Shown one piece after another: positions 41,786 to 49,336 of a stretch of 50,114 bases of DNA. A program made the position numbers and the translations under genes. Every line of letters begins with the position of its first letter. The first letter of the stretch is position 1. The DNA is from Propionibacteriaceae bacterium (lineage in GTDB: Bacteria > Actinomycetota > Actinomycetes > Propionibacteriales > Propionibacteriaceae), in assembly GCA_030538315.1 (NCBI GenBank), contig JAUNUF010000009.1, positions 1 through 50,114 on the forward strand. The letters run 5' to 3'. Below the pieces are notes generated by a model. The model was not told the origin of the DNA, ran no database searches, and saw only the letters and a program-made list of their open reading frames with translations.

Positions 41786-42333
41786 GACCAGCCCCGGATG
41801 CGGTAGCGGGCCACGGTGTCGACCCAGCGTTGCGTGGATCCTCCAGCTGCGGCGGGGCTGATGGAGGCAGACACTGAGCCGGTGGATTCCTGCTGATACA
41901 CGCCGAGGTTCTCGGCGATGTGCGCGGCGCGCTCCAGAACAACGTCGCGGACGTCGCCGGGGATCTGGTTGATCAGATATCCCGAGTCGATGTCGACCTT
42001 GATCGGCACCCGTGGCCACCCGTCGGCGCGGGTGAGGATCCCAAGGGTGCCGTCGAGGAGGATCGCGCCGTCCAGCTGGTCAGCCGTCACGTCGATGGGC
42101 GGCTGCCCCTTGATCGTGACGGTGGCGGTGTGGACGTGCCGGGCCGGGAGGTGGAGGTCGGGGCCCCCGTCGCCACGCAGGACCCGGGTGCGGGTCTCAC
42201 GCAGCAACGGGTAGCCGATCTCCCCGGTGAAGGCGTCGCTAGCTCTTTCGAGTGCGAGCTCGAGTAGCGGGCTGTCGTGGCTGATCCCCAGCAGGGTCGC
42301 CAGATCCTTCGCTGTCGCCAGCGGTGGGCGCAT
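41782..42333 (-). CDS. Head-tail connector (adaptor, gp6-like)
   Basis: 183 residues from ATG 42333. Starts with RPPLATAKDLATLLGISHDSPLLELALERASDAFTGEIGYPLLRETRTRVLRG, the usual helix pair of phage adaptor proteins, and has a long C-terminal region VVLERAAHIAENLGVYQQESTGSVS. It lies inside the 3' end of the previous gene for 95 nt in another frame; the conserved N-terminus shows that this start is real. The small gene's Pro/Ala-rich end may exist only to allow that overlap. Confidence 0.75.
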   Translation of the reverse strand: MRPPLATAKDLATLLGISHDSPLLELALERASDAFTGEIGYPLLRETRTRVLRGDGGPDLHLPARHVHTATVTIKGQPPIDVTADQLDGAILLDGTLGILTRADGWPRVPIKVDIDSGYLINQIPGDVRDVVLERAAHIAENLGVYQQESTGSVSASISPAAAGGSTQRWVDTVARYRIRGWS

Positions 42334-42475
42334 CCTCGGCCTCCTCGGTCTCGTCGGGCGCTTCGTCGACGACGGGCTCAGCGGCGGGCGTCTCGGGCTT
42401 CAGGAGCCCGCGGCGCTTGGCGTCAGCCAGCCGGTAGCGCACGCCGTCGACGACGACCATCAGCTGCTTGCTCAT
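42239..42475 (-). CDS. Small phage head protein after the capsid gene
   Basis: 78 residues from ATG 42475, TGATG overlap with the capsid stop. MSKQLMVVVDGVRYRLADAKRRGLLK, then an acidic Pro/Glu tail (VVDEAPDETEEAEDAP) and a basic end. Similar short 'VVxGVRYRxxDAKR' proteins sit after the capsid gene in other actinophages as I recall; function unknown. Its last 95 nt overlap the connector gene in another frame. Confidence 0.6.
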   Translation of the reverse strand: MSKQLMVVVDGVRYRLADAKRRGLLKPETPAAEPVVDEAPDETEEAEDAPTAGDSEGSGDPAGDQPRQPATRARTRKS

Positions 42476-43710
42476 CAGCCTGCGGCCAGGTCGACGAGGC
42501 ACAGGGCCGACGGCTTGCGGACCAGCTGCATGGCGGTGAACTCGCCGCGCACATAGTTGAGGTTGCGGCGGGCGAAGTCCTCGTGCTGGTTGAACACCAG
42601 GATCGACAGGGCTTCGCGCAGCAGGAGGTGGACGTGCTTGAAGTCACCCATCAGGCCCTGACCGGGCTCGATCGCCTCAGATTCCACGATGCGCACAGCC
42701 CACGCGGAGGCGGGGCCGGTGTTGTGGGGGCCAAGGCCCAAGAAGCGGCCAGTGTTGTCCTTGAGGAGGTCCCACGCCTCGGCGTCCTCGGGGTTGAGGA
42801 CGAGCGCCTGAATCGCGGTGCGGGTGCCGCGCAGCTTCGTCTTGGCCTTGCGCAGGGTGGTGGGCAGGTCGGTTGCGAACGCCTGCTGCAGCACGCCGGT
42901 GGTGTTGAGGATGCCGAGCGGTTCGAGGTCCTCGCCGGAGCCGTTGAGCAACAGGTGCTGAGCAACCGAGTTGAGGTTCTCGGTGAGGGTGGCATCGACC
43001 AGGGCGGCCATCGCGCCGTCGTCGCGGATCTCCGCGTTGGTGACGATCATGCCGTCTGCGTAGGTGGCCACCTTGCCCTCAGCGGGCTGAGTGTCCAGCG
43101 CAGAGATCGGCTTGTAGCCGTCCGCGGCGGTGGTGCCGGTGGTGCCCTTCGCCTCGGCCACGACCGCCGCGTTGTTGGTGCGGCTGATCACCTGACGGTA
43201 CGGCAGGTAGGACTCTGCCGTGGTGCCGACGGTGATCAGGTCGAGGAGGGTGAACTCACCCGGGATCGTCAGATCATCGGTCCAGGCGGGCTTGTGCTTG
43301 TCCGACCCCATGCCCTCGCGGTGCAGCACCGGATCACCCGTGGGGGCCACGGGCTCTTCGGTCTTGCCGACGCGGGCGCGGATGTTGACCGGGGTGCCCT
43401 CGGCGATGCCGTGCGGGTGCGCGGCCTTGAACGCCTTGAAGTCGGCCGAGCCAACGAAACGCTGGCCGAGGCTGCCGGTAGCGGCCTTCGCGGTGGGCTG
43501 CTCAGAGCCGCCAACCTCGTAGGCGCCCAGCGCGTTGATCTTGTCAGTGAGGGCTTTGTGGGCGGTCATCTGCTCGTCGAGCCTGGTCACCTCTTCGGTG
43601 ATCGCGTCGAACCGGGCCTCCTCCTCGGAGGTGAGGCCGTCGGTCTGGGACTTGGTGACGAGGGCCTGGGCCTCGTCGATGAGGGTCGCGCGCTTCTGCT
43701 TGCGGTTCAT
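42475..43710 (-). CDS. Major capsid protein, internal in-frame start
   Basis: 411 residues starting at ATG 43710 (MNRKQKRATL), nested in frame in the fusion gene. AAGGAG lies 6-7 nt before the ATG. The region after this start is the normal beginning of an HK97-type capsid with a delta (scaffold) domain. Capsid is needed in hundreds of copies and protease in tens, so making capsid mostly from this site would give the right ratio. Use of the site is inferred. Confidence 0.65.
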   Translation of the reverse strand: MNRKQKRATLIDEAQALVTKSQTDGLTSEEEARFDAITEEVTRLDEQMTAHKALTDKINALGAYEVGGSEQPTAKAATGSLGQRFVGSADFKAFKAAHPHGIAEGTPVNIRARVGKTEEPVAPTGDPVLHREGMGSDKHKPAWTDDLTIPGEFTLLDLITVGTTAESYLPYRQVISRTNNAAVVAEAKGTTGTTAADGYKPISALDTQPAEGKVATYADGMIVTNAEIRDDGAMAALVDATLTENLNSVAQHLLLNGSGEDLEPLGILNTTGVLQQAFATDLPTTLRKAKTKLRGTRTAIQALVLNPEDAEAWDLLKDNTGRFLGLGPHNTGPASAWAVRIVESEAIEPGQGLMGDFKHVHLLLREALSILVFNQHEDFARRNLNYVRGEFTAMQLVRKPSALCLVDLAAG

Positions 43711-44394
43711 GGATTCTCCTTGGGAGTCGAGGCTCAGGGCCTGGAGTTGGTGGGTTGCCCGCTGGTTGAAGGTCAGCCGGGTGGGCGTGGCCGGCTCGGC
43801 CTGTTCTGTCTGGAGGTCGTCGGCGTCGATGTCGGCAACGACCTTGACGACGACGGTTCGGGCCGTCGCCGGATCGGGGTCAGGCTCGCCCTGCAGGCGG
43901 GCCTTGATGGACAGGAGCTCGGTGTTGGGATTGGCGCCCTTGAAGCAGGGGCCTGCCTCCCACAGGTCGAGCCCGGCGATATGGAAGGCGGCAGGGCCAT
44001 CCTTCGGTTCGTCCCAGTACCAGCGGGTGATCTCCCCGCCGATGGAGAACTCCTTCAGGCGGCCCTTCTTCATCTGCTGGAAGATCTGGGCAGCGGTGGG
44101 GTTCTCGTCGATGTCGAGACGGCCCTCGATGTAGAGGCCGGTGTCGGTCTCATCCATCGCGGTGATTTCGCCGATGATCGCGTGCGGATCCCGATAGTCG
44201 TGGGACCAGACCACGGGCAGGATCTCCCCGGCTTTGACGCGGGCCACGGTCTCGGCGAAGGCGCCGGGATCGACGATGTCGCCCTGGGAGTCGAGCACCC
44301 CGAAGGCCGAGACGATCGCGGTGAAGCGGCCCTCCTTATCGGTGCCCTGGTAGCTGGCGACTTTGGTGACCAGTCGCGTGTACATGTCGGCCAC
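42475..44394 (-). CDS. Prohead protease - major capsid protein fusion (HK97 family)
   Basis: 639 residues from GTG 44394 (AAAGGAGG just upstream; ATG 44385 is the alternative). Residues ~1-170 are an S78-type prohead protease with His65 (WSHDY) and Ser117 (FSIGGE). A linker ~170-228 follows. Residues ~229-639 are an HK97-fold major capsid protein: scaffold-like helix (MNRKQKRATLIDEAQALVTKSQ...), then PGEFTLLDLITVGTTAESYLPYR, and ALNGSGEDLEPLGIL-type and ALCLVDLAAG end features. No stop separates the two parts. An internal ATG at 43710 has its own Shine-Dalgarno, so capsid alone can also be made. Confidence 0.85.
   Translation of the reverse strand: MADMYTRLVTKVASYQGTDKEGRFTAIVSAFGVLDSQGDIVDPGAFAETVARVKAGEILPVVWSHDYRDPHAIIGEITAMDETDTGLYIEGRLDIDENPTAAQIFQQMKKGRLKEFSIGGEITRWYWDEPKDGPAAFHIAGLDLWEAGPCFKGANPNTELLSIKARLQGEPDPDPATARTVVVKVVADIDADDLQTEQAEPATPTRLTFNQRATHQLQALSLDSQGESMNRKQKRATLIDEAQALVTKSQTDGLTSEEEARFDAITEEVTRLDEQMTAHKALTDKINALGAYEVGGSEQPTAKAATGSLGQRFVGSADFKAFKAAHPHGIAEGTPVNIRARVGKTEEPVAPTGDPVLHREGMGSDKHKPAWTDDLTIPGEFTLLDLITVGTTAESYLPYRQVISRTNNAAVVAEAKGTTGTTAADGYKPISALDTQPAEGKVATYADGMIVTNAEIRDDGAMAALVDATLTENLNSVAQHLLLNGSGEDLEPLGILNTTGVLQQAFATDLPTTLRKAKTKLRGTRTAIQALVLNPEDAEAWDLLKDNTGRFLGLGPHNTGPASAWAVRIVESEAIEPGQGLMGDFKHVHLLLREALSILVFNQHEDFARRNLNYVRGEFTAMQLVRKPSALCLVDLAAG
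43710..43728 (-). promoter_or_regulatory. Internal Shine-Dalgarno of the capsid start
   Basis: The minus strand reads CCCAAGGAGAATCCATG: AAGGAG six nt ahead of ATG 43710, as strong as the phage's other ribosome sites, yet in the middle of an open frame where chance would not favour it. Confidence 0.7.
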
Positions 44395-44405
44395 GAGGCC
44401 TCCTT

Positions 44406-46274
44406 TCAGTTGCGGTTGAAGACGACCGTGCAGCGGCAGCCCGCCGACTCGTCGGCCGACAGGATGGCGTCCCCGGGCCAGCGCGCCCCGTTCGAGAACT
44501 TCTCGTCGACGGCGACGGTTTGGCCGTTGAGCCGGGCGTGGCTGTTGCGCGGATTCCGGGAGGTCACCCTCCAGGTCTTGGTGCCCATGCCTGAGTGGCG
44601 GGCCGCGTCGGTGCCACCGAAGCCGAGGGCGTCGGTGACCGCAGTAGCCGCCCACGTGGCGGCCGCCACGGTGAGGAGCTCCCACGCGAGGCTGCGGTGC
44701 TCGGCCTCCTCAAGGTGGCGGGCCGTTCCGACGGCGACCTGTTCGCCCTTGGTCTTGGCCATCTCCTTGAGGTAGGCGTCCATCACTGCGTCGTCCCAGT
44801 CGGCGTTGTCGGCCTCCTCGGCGACCCGGTGGGCGGCGAGACGGGCGGCACGGATCAGGCCCGGCAGCAGCGCGGCCGCGGCAGAATCGCCGTAGCGCTC
44901 CACGATCTCGGCCTCGGTGACGGCCAGTTCCCCGATCTCGTTTTGCACCGTGGCCAGCCATGCCCGGATCTCGGCAACCATCAGGTCCCGTTCCCGGTCG
45001 GCCTCCTCGTCCTCTTCCGGCTCGTCATTCTTGGCGATCGCCTTCCGGGCCGCGCCGGTGGTCAGGTCCCTGTTCTGCGAGCCCGAGTCACGCGGGCTGG
45101 CCTGCCCACCTTCGAGCACGTTGAGCGGCACGATGAGCTCCTCCGTGCCGTCGACGAACGGCAGGTTGAACCGGGCGCGAGCCTCGGAGCGCAGCATGTA
45201 CGGTCCGCCCACCATCGTCTGGAGGATCTGCGCCTGCTCCATCATGGAGCCGTTGATCGCGGCCTCTCGGCTCATCTCCAGATAGACGCCCTCGCGGTCG
45301 TCGACGACGGGCACGATGCGGTTGGCGGCCTGTTGCAGCTGCGTGATCAGCGGCCCCAAGGTGGGGCCGAACAGCATCGAGCGGAACGCCTGCATGTTCG
45401 AGTAGTTCCCGGGGCGGGCACCGACGAGCTCAGGTGGAATGTGGAACGCGGCCGCCACCTCAACGTCGGTCAGCTGGCGGCCTTCGAGGTCGAGGGCATC
45501 CTTCGGTGAGATCGCCGGGGAGGCCACGTAGTCCATGCCGTCTTCGAGGATCGGGGTACCGTGCGCCCCGTCGGACCAGCGTCCCCATGACACCGAGAAG
45601 CGCTGTTTCTGCTCCTCGGTCTTGAACGATGCCGGGTGCTTCAAGTAGCCCTGGAACTGCGGCCGTTCCGCCCACTGCCGCTTGCGCCACTTCACCGACT
45701 CGTTGGCCTCGTCGAGGATCGTGGCAAGCGTGAACATCGGAGAGACGCCGCCGGGCGCGTCGTCCGACCAGCCCCAGCCGATCATCAGCGGTGCGTCGGT
45801 GATGTCGATCGGGTCGTGCCCCCGAGGAGCCAGCAGGGTGATGCGGGTGACGCGGCCCCAGTAGTCCCCGGTGATTCGCCACCGTTTGGGTGAGAGGCGG
45901 ATCAGCTGGCCATCGGAGTCGAGGACCGCGCAGAACCTGTCGTAGAGCATCGCGTCGGTGACCAGGTCACGGATCAGGTCGAAGCCGCCAACGAAGCGGG
46001 ATGGCCGGGCCATCAGCCGCTCAACGTCGGAGCCCTTGAGGCGCTGCCGGTCGGCGTCCGAGATCCGCTCGTAGGCGTGCCAGGGCAGCTGGGCGACCTG
46101 TCGGGCGACGTAGCCGACGACCTTGCGGATGCTTGGCTGGGACTTCCACATGGCAAGCGGGTCGGTGGCCAGCCCCGCAGCCTGGGCGAGCGGGATACCG
46201 GGATCGACGGGCATCCAATCCAGCGAGCCCCGCGGGACCCCGGTGGCCGGCTCAGGTCCGGTGAGGTACGCCAT
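44406..46274 (-). CDS. Portal protein fused to a MuF/gp7-like head morphogenesis domain
   Basis: 622 residues from ATG 46274 (TGATG overlap). Residues ~1-390 are an HK97-type portal (SIRKVVGYVARQVAQLPWHAYER, EVAAAFHIPPELVGARPGNYSNMQAF). A charged linker (~410-440, PEEDEEADRERD) follows. The C-terminal ~180 residues are helical and end in the MuF-like box RVTSRNPRNSHARLNGQ...FSNGARWPGD...AGCRCTVVF. Normal portals have about 400 residues. Portal forms the dodecameric DNA gate, and the added domain is normally the separate minor head protein. Confidence 0.85.
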   Translation of the reverse strand: MAYLTGPEPATGVPRGSLDWMPVDPGIPLAQAAGLATDPLAMWKSQPSIRKVVGYVARQVAQLPWHAYERISDADRQRLKGSDVERLMARPSRFVGGFDLIRDLVTDAMLYDRFCAVLDSDGQLIRLSPKRWRITGDYWGRVTRITLLAPRGHDPIDITDAPLMIGWGWSDDAPGGVSPMFTLATILDEANESVKWRKRQWAERPQFQGYLKHPASFKTEEQKQRFSVSWGRWSDGAHGTPILEDGMDYVASPAISPKDALDLEGRQLTDVEVAAAFHIPPELVGARPGNYSNMQAFRSMLFGPTLGPLITQLQQAANRIVPVVDDREGVYLEMSREAAINGSMMEQAQILQTMVGGPYMLRSEARARFNLPFVDGTEELIVPLNVLEGGQASPRDSGSQNRDLTTGAARKAIAKNDEPEEDEEADRERDLMVAEIRAWLATVQNEIGELAVTEAEIVERYGDSAAAALLPGLIRAARLAAHRVAEEADNADWDDAVMDAYLKEMAKTKGEQVAVGTARHLEEAEHRSLAWELLTVAAATWAATAVTDALGFGGTDAARHSGMGTKTWRVTSRNPRNSHARLNGQTVAVDEKFSNGARWPGDAILSADESAGCRCTVVFNRN

Positions 46275-46474
46275 CAGAGCACCTGCACGATCAGGATCGA
46301 GCGGGTCGGGATCAGCACGTAGCCGTCGAGCTTGCGGATCTGCCCGTGCGGCAGGATCTCTTCGACGTTCCGGAGGGCGTAGTGACCCCAATACCAGCTG
46401 TAGGCCAGCGTGCCGGTCAGGGCGGTGTTGTCGACCAAGGTGATGTTGGCTTGCCGCTTGGGTCGTCCAAACAT
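46274..46474 (-). CDS. Small phage protein between terminase and portal
   Basis: 66 residues from ATG 46474 with AAGGAGG upstream. The sequence MFGRPKRQANITLVDNTALTGTLAYSWYWGHYALRNVEEILPHGQ is a small beta-rich protein, perhaps an SH3- or Sm-like fold. No family recognised. It overlaps the portal start by one base. Confidence 0.6.
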   Translation of the reverse strand: MFGRPKRQANITLVDNTALTGTLAYSWYWGHYALRNVEEILPHGQIRKLDGYVLIPTRSILIVQVL

Positions 46475-46485
46475 GCGGGCCTCCT

Positions 46486-48192
46486 TCAGATGATGAGTAG
46501 GTCGTGCCCGTCGTCGTAGGCCGACGTGGTGCGGGCGGTGTTGATCGCCTCGGACAAGGCGTTGGCGAGGGCTGCGACGCCGTCGATCTTCTCGGCTGAC
46601 TTGGCCTTGTCGGGCTTCACGTTCCCGGCCGGGTCCATGGTGATGGCGAGGTTGTCGACGCACCAGCGCTGAACAGGGTTGCCGTCGTGACGCAGCTCGC
46701 GCCGAAGCACGCGGCGTTTCATTTCCTGCATGGCGGGGTTCATCGTGATGTAGCCCTGCCTGACCTTCATCAGCGGCAAGCCCTCGGCACTCAGGTCGTT
46801 GGCCAGCTGCGTGGCGTTCCACATGTCCAGGCCGATGGACTGCACGTCGAGGAGCTGAGCGTCGGACAGGATCGCCGCCTTGATGAAGTCGTAATCCGTG
46901 ACGTCGCCGGGGGTGAGGGTCAGCCAGCCTTGCGGCACCCACTCCCGCGATGCGCTCTCGGCCGTGGCCCGATCGAGCGCGGGGAGTGCCGCCTCGGGTG
47001 CCCAGAACCGCCACATGGCGCGGTAGCCGGTGCCCTCGGGGACCAACCAGCACAGGGCCGACAGGTCGGAGACGCTGCCGAGGTCGAGCCCTCCGAAGGC
47101 GGGCAGGCCCTTGAACGCCTCGACCTTGTCGCGGGTCTTCGTCGCGTTGCTGTCCCACTTCTTCAGGTCGATGTAGGTGGTGGTCTGCCGGGTGCGCTGC
47201 CCGGCGTGCAGACGCTTGAACAGCGCGAGCTCAGCGGGGCCTTGCTTGGCCTTCGCGGCCGCGGACTCGAGGTAGTCGTGCGTGGGGCTGATCGGGTAGC
47301 CCGGGTTCGCCTTGGGCCAGTTGATCGGGTTGAGGGGGTTGGCCCGATCGGGCAGGCCGAACACCACGCCATAGGTCGTGGGGTCCTTCAACGCCCCGCG
47401 GGCCAGGGACTCGATCATCTTCCGCTTGACCGCGTAGATCGTGTTCGGCCGACCATCATCCGGTGTTGTGAGGAACAGCACGAGCGGCTGCTCACGGGAG
47501 CCGGTGCCGGTCTCGATCGCGTCGACGAGGTCACGGCGCTTGTGCACATGGAGCTCGTCGATGATCGCGCCGTGCAGGTTCGCGCCGTGCTGAGCGTCGG
47601 CGACGGCGGAGACCACCTTGAACTCGGAGTTCGTGGCCGGGTGCAGGACCTTGTTGACGAGTGGGCGGAAGCGGCCGCGGAGCGCGGGGGAGTTCTGCGC
47701 CAGCCCCTTGATCGGGCCAAACACGAAGCCCGCTTGCTCCCGGCTCGTCGCGGCCGCGATCACCTCAGCGCCCTGCTCCCCGTCGGCGCCGGTCAGGTAG
47801 AGGGCGATGCCGCCCGCGATCGTCGACTTCCCGTTCTTTCGGGGCAGGTCGATGATGCAGGTGCGGGTGACGCGGACCCATCGGCCATTGTCGTTCTGGC
47901 GGAGCCAGCCGAATACGGGCGCCAAGATGTAGGCGACCTGCCAGGCGTCAGGGCGCAGTGGTTGGCCGGCCAATGTTCCCTTGGTGTGCTGCATGTGGGC
48001 CAGGGCGTTGATTGCCCGGTCTACAGCGTCGGGGTCGAAGGCGGCGTCGGGGCGAGAGCCGCCGTCGGGGGTCTTGTGCAGCGGAGGATGCTTGGGCAGT
48101 TCATAGCCCCGGCTGGTCAGGTACCAGCCGACTTCAGGTGACAGCTTGAGCCGCTTCAGTTCCTTCGCTACAGGGTCAGAAGGGGTTGCCAT
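46486..48192 (-). CDS. Terminase large subunit
   Basis: 568 residues from ATG 48192, overlapping the small subunit by 17 nt. The ATPase has Walker A LPRKNGKST (~115) and Walker B GAIIDELH, with a coupling motif LVLFLTTPDD. The nuclease domain follows (AFGGLDLGSVSDLSALCWLV with acidic metal ligands; GLDMWNATQLANDL). Terminase_1/HK97 type. It cuts concatemeric DNA and pumps it into proheads through the portal. Confidence 0.95.
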   Translation of the reverse strand: MATPSDPVAKELKRLKLSPEVGWYLTSRGYELPKHPPLHKTPDGGSRPDAAFDPDAVDRAINALAHMQHTKGTLAGQPLRPDAWQVAYILAPVFGWLRQNDNGRWVRVTRTCIIDLPRKNGKSTIAGGIALYLTGADGEQGAEVIAAATSREQAGFVFGPIKGLAQNSPALRGRFRPLVNKVLHPATNSEFKVVSAVADAQHGANLHGAIIDELHVHKRRDLVDAIETGTGSREQPLVLFLTTPDDGRPNTIYAVKRKMIESLARGALKDPTTYGVVFGLPDRANPLNPINWPKANPGYPISPTHDYLESAAAKAKQGPAELALFKRLHAGQRTRQTTTYIDLKKWDSNATKTRDKVEAFKGLPAFGGLDLGSVSDLSALCWLVPEGTGYRAMWRFWAPEAALPALDRATAESASREWVPQGWLTLTPGDVTDYDFIKAAILSDAQLLDVQSIGLDMWNATQLANDLSAEGLPLMKVRQGYITMNPAMQEMKRRVLRRELRHDGNPVQRWCVDNLAITMDPAGNVKPDKAKSAEKIDGVAALANALSEAINTARTTSAYDDGHDLLII

Positions 48193-48676
48193 TCCCGCTT
48201 GCTGGCGCGGCTCCGCTCAGCGGTCCCGACGGAAGATGGTTCTCGGCTGAGGGGGTCAGCCCGAACTCGGCGGCCCAGGCCCTGAAGTCCTTGCTCGCCC
48301 TTTCCTCGATACCGATCCATGGCGCGGCCACGGTCCCTTGGGAGTTGCGCCCGAGCAGCCCGTTCTTCCCCTGCGCAGCGACAGCTTGGCGGGTCCGGAC
48401 GGCTTCACGCCAGCGGGCCCACGTCTCGCAGGCGACCTCGAGCGAGGCCCCGTCGAGCGGCTTGAGGAGCCCGCCCGCGGTCATCTGCTCGACGACCTGG
48501 TCCCAGAGCCATGAAGCATCCGGGGATAGGTGGGCTGGCTTCGGGGGCGCTTGGCGCTGGAACTCTGGGCCGGGCAGTACGGGACGACCGCCCGAATCGG
48601 TTTCGAGGCCGTCCTTGCGAGTCCCTCGGCCACCGACGATGCGCAGCTTGGGAGGGCGGGGAACAGGGGCTGCCAT
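48176..48676 (-). CDS. Terminase small subunit (P27 family)
   Basis: 166 residues from ATG 48676 (GGGGGTG leader). It begins MAAPVPRPPKLRIVGGRGTRKDG, has the core LSPDASWLWDQVVEQMTAGGLLKPLDGASLEVACETWARWREA and ends with KDFRAWAAEFGLTPSAENHL, the hallmark of P27-family small terminases. It recognises phage DNA for packaging. Confidence 0.92.
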   Translation of the reverse strand: MAAPVPRPPKLRIVGGRGTRKDGLETDSGGRPVLPGPEFQRQAPPKPAHLSPDASWLWDQVVEQMTAGGLLKPLDGASLEVACETWARWREAVRTRQAVAAQGKNGLLGRNSQGTVAAPWIGIEERASKDFRAWAAEFGLTPSAENHLPSGPLSGAAPASGNGNPF

Positions 48677-48697
48677 GGGAACACCCCCTTCAAGTGA

Positions 48698-48886
48698 TTA
48701 CTGAGCGTTAGCTCGCTCAATGAGCTTGGTCACGCCACGCTCTGTCATATCGAGGGCGGCGGCGATCTCCCGCCAGGTCTTTCCCGCTTCGCGGGCGGAT
48801 TCAACGGCCGCGACCCTTTCGGCAGTTGCTGCTTCGAGTCCGAAGCGAGCGTTCTCAAGCCTCTTGATGCTGGTATCAATCTCCAT
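48698..48886 (-). CDS. Small helix-turn-helix protein upstream of the terminase genes
   Basis: 62 residues from ATG 48886; GTG 48925 would add 13 residues. A first helix (SIKRLENARFGLEAATAERVAAVESA) is followed by AGKTWREIAAALDMTERGVTKLIERA, a helix-turn-helix like those in sigma-region-4 or small phage regulators. It is divergent from the plus-strand gene at 48989, so it may regulate this promoter region or assist the small terminase. Confidence 0.7.
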   Translation of the reverse strand: MEIDTSIKRLENARFGLEAATAERVAAVESAREAGKTWREIAAALDMTERGVTKLIERANAQ

Positions 48887-48917
48887 GAGACCCAGAATAC
48901 CCGTTCCGGGCCAAGTA

Positions 48918-48947
48918 TTCGACACTTGCCGAGATATGCGGTATATT
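48918..48947 (+). promoter_or_regulatory. Candidate promoter for the plus-strand gene at 48989
   Basis: TTCGAC (48918-48923), an 18-bp spacer and TATATT (48942-48947). Transcription would begin near 48954, after the first in-frame ATG (48953), which supports ATG 48989 as the real start. Confidence 0.45.
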
Positions 48948-48988
48948 AGTTCATGAAGGAACGTACTGACTCTTCAGGAAGGAAGCTC

Positions 48989-49336
48989 ATGAATCTGCGA
49001 GAAGAAACACTGCAGGCTTGGGACGAGTACATCGAGGCCACATACCTCAAGGCCGAGGAAGAGTGCAGCGGGGTGCTGCTGGACCGGCGGCGTCGTGACG
49101 AGTTCGACCGCAACTACCGCCCGGGAGACGCACCGCGCATCCTGTTCGGTGGCGGGCCGGCCAGGTTCGGCTCCATTCCTCCTCATCGATGGCAATCCGG
49201 AGTGGTCCGCAGTGGATCTCCGTGGGCACCCCGCCGTCGGTGGGTGTCCGCTTCACCGTCATGCCCGCGATCGCGTCGTAGCCGGTGCCGTCCAAGCCGA
49301 GCTCCGTCGAGTCAAGCCCGACGAGTAGGGCGGTGA
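48989..49336 (+). CDS. Plus-strand ORF, 5' part protein-like, 3' part probably out of context
   Basis: 115 residues from ATG 48989, with Shine-Dalgarno AGGAAGG. The first ~55 residues (MNLREETLQAWDEYIEATYL ... LDRRRRDEFDRNYRPGDAPRILFGGG) look like a real soluble protein, helical and charged. After about 49150 the sequence becomes Arg/Ser/Pro-rich, as expected of a reading against another gene's strand, and it lies antisense to the ParB-like gene's tail. The gene seems truncated at a junction near 49150. Family unknown. Confidence 0.45.
   Translation: MNLREETLQAWDEYIEATYLKAEEECSGVLLDRRRRDEFDRNYRPGDAPRILFGGGPARFGSIPPHRWQSGVVRSGSPWAPRRRWVSASPSCPRSRRSRCRPSRAPSSQARRVGR

Noticed and set aside
42277-44775. 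832-codon plus-strand open frame opposite protease-capsid
   Set aside because: It is antisense to a well-supported capsid fusion; its sequence is the Gly/Val/Leu/Gln-rich type produced by reading high-GC codons backwards, with no family motif or ribosome site.
46687-48141. 484-codon plus-strand open frame
   Set aside because: Fully antisense to the large terminase, whose Walker motifs are clear.
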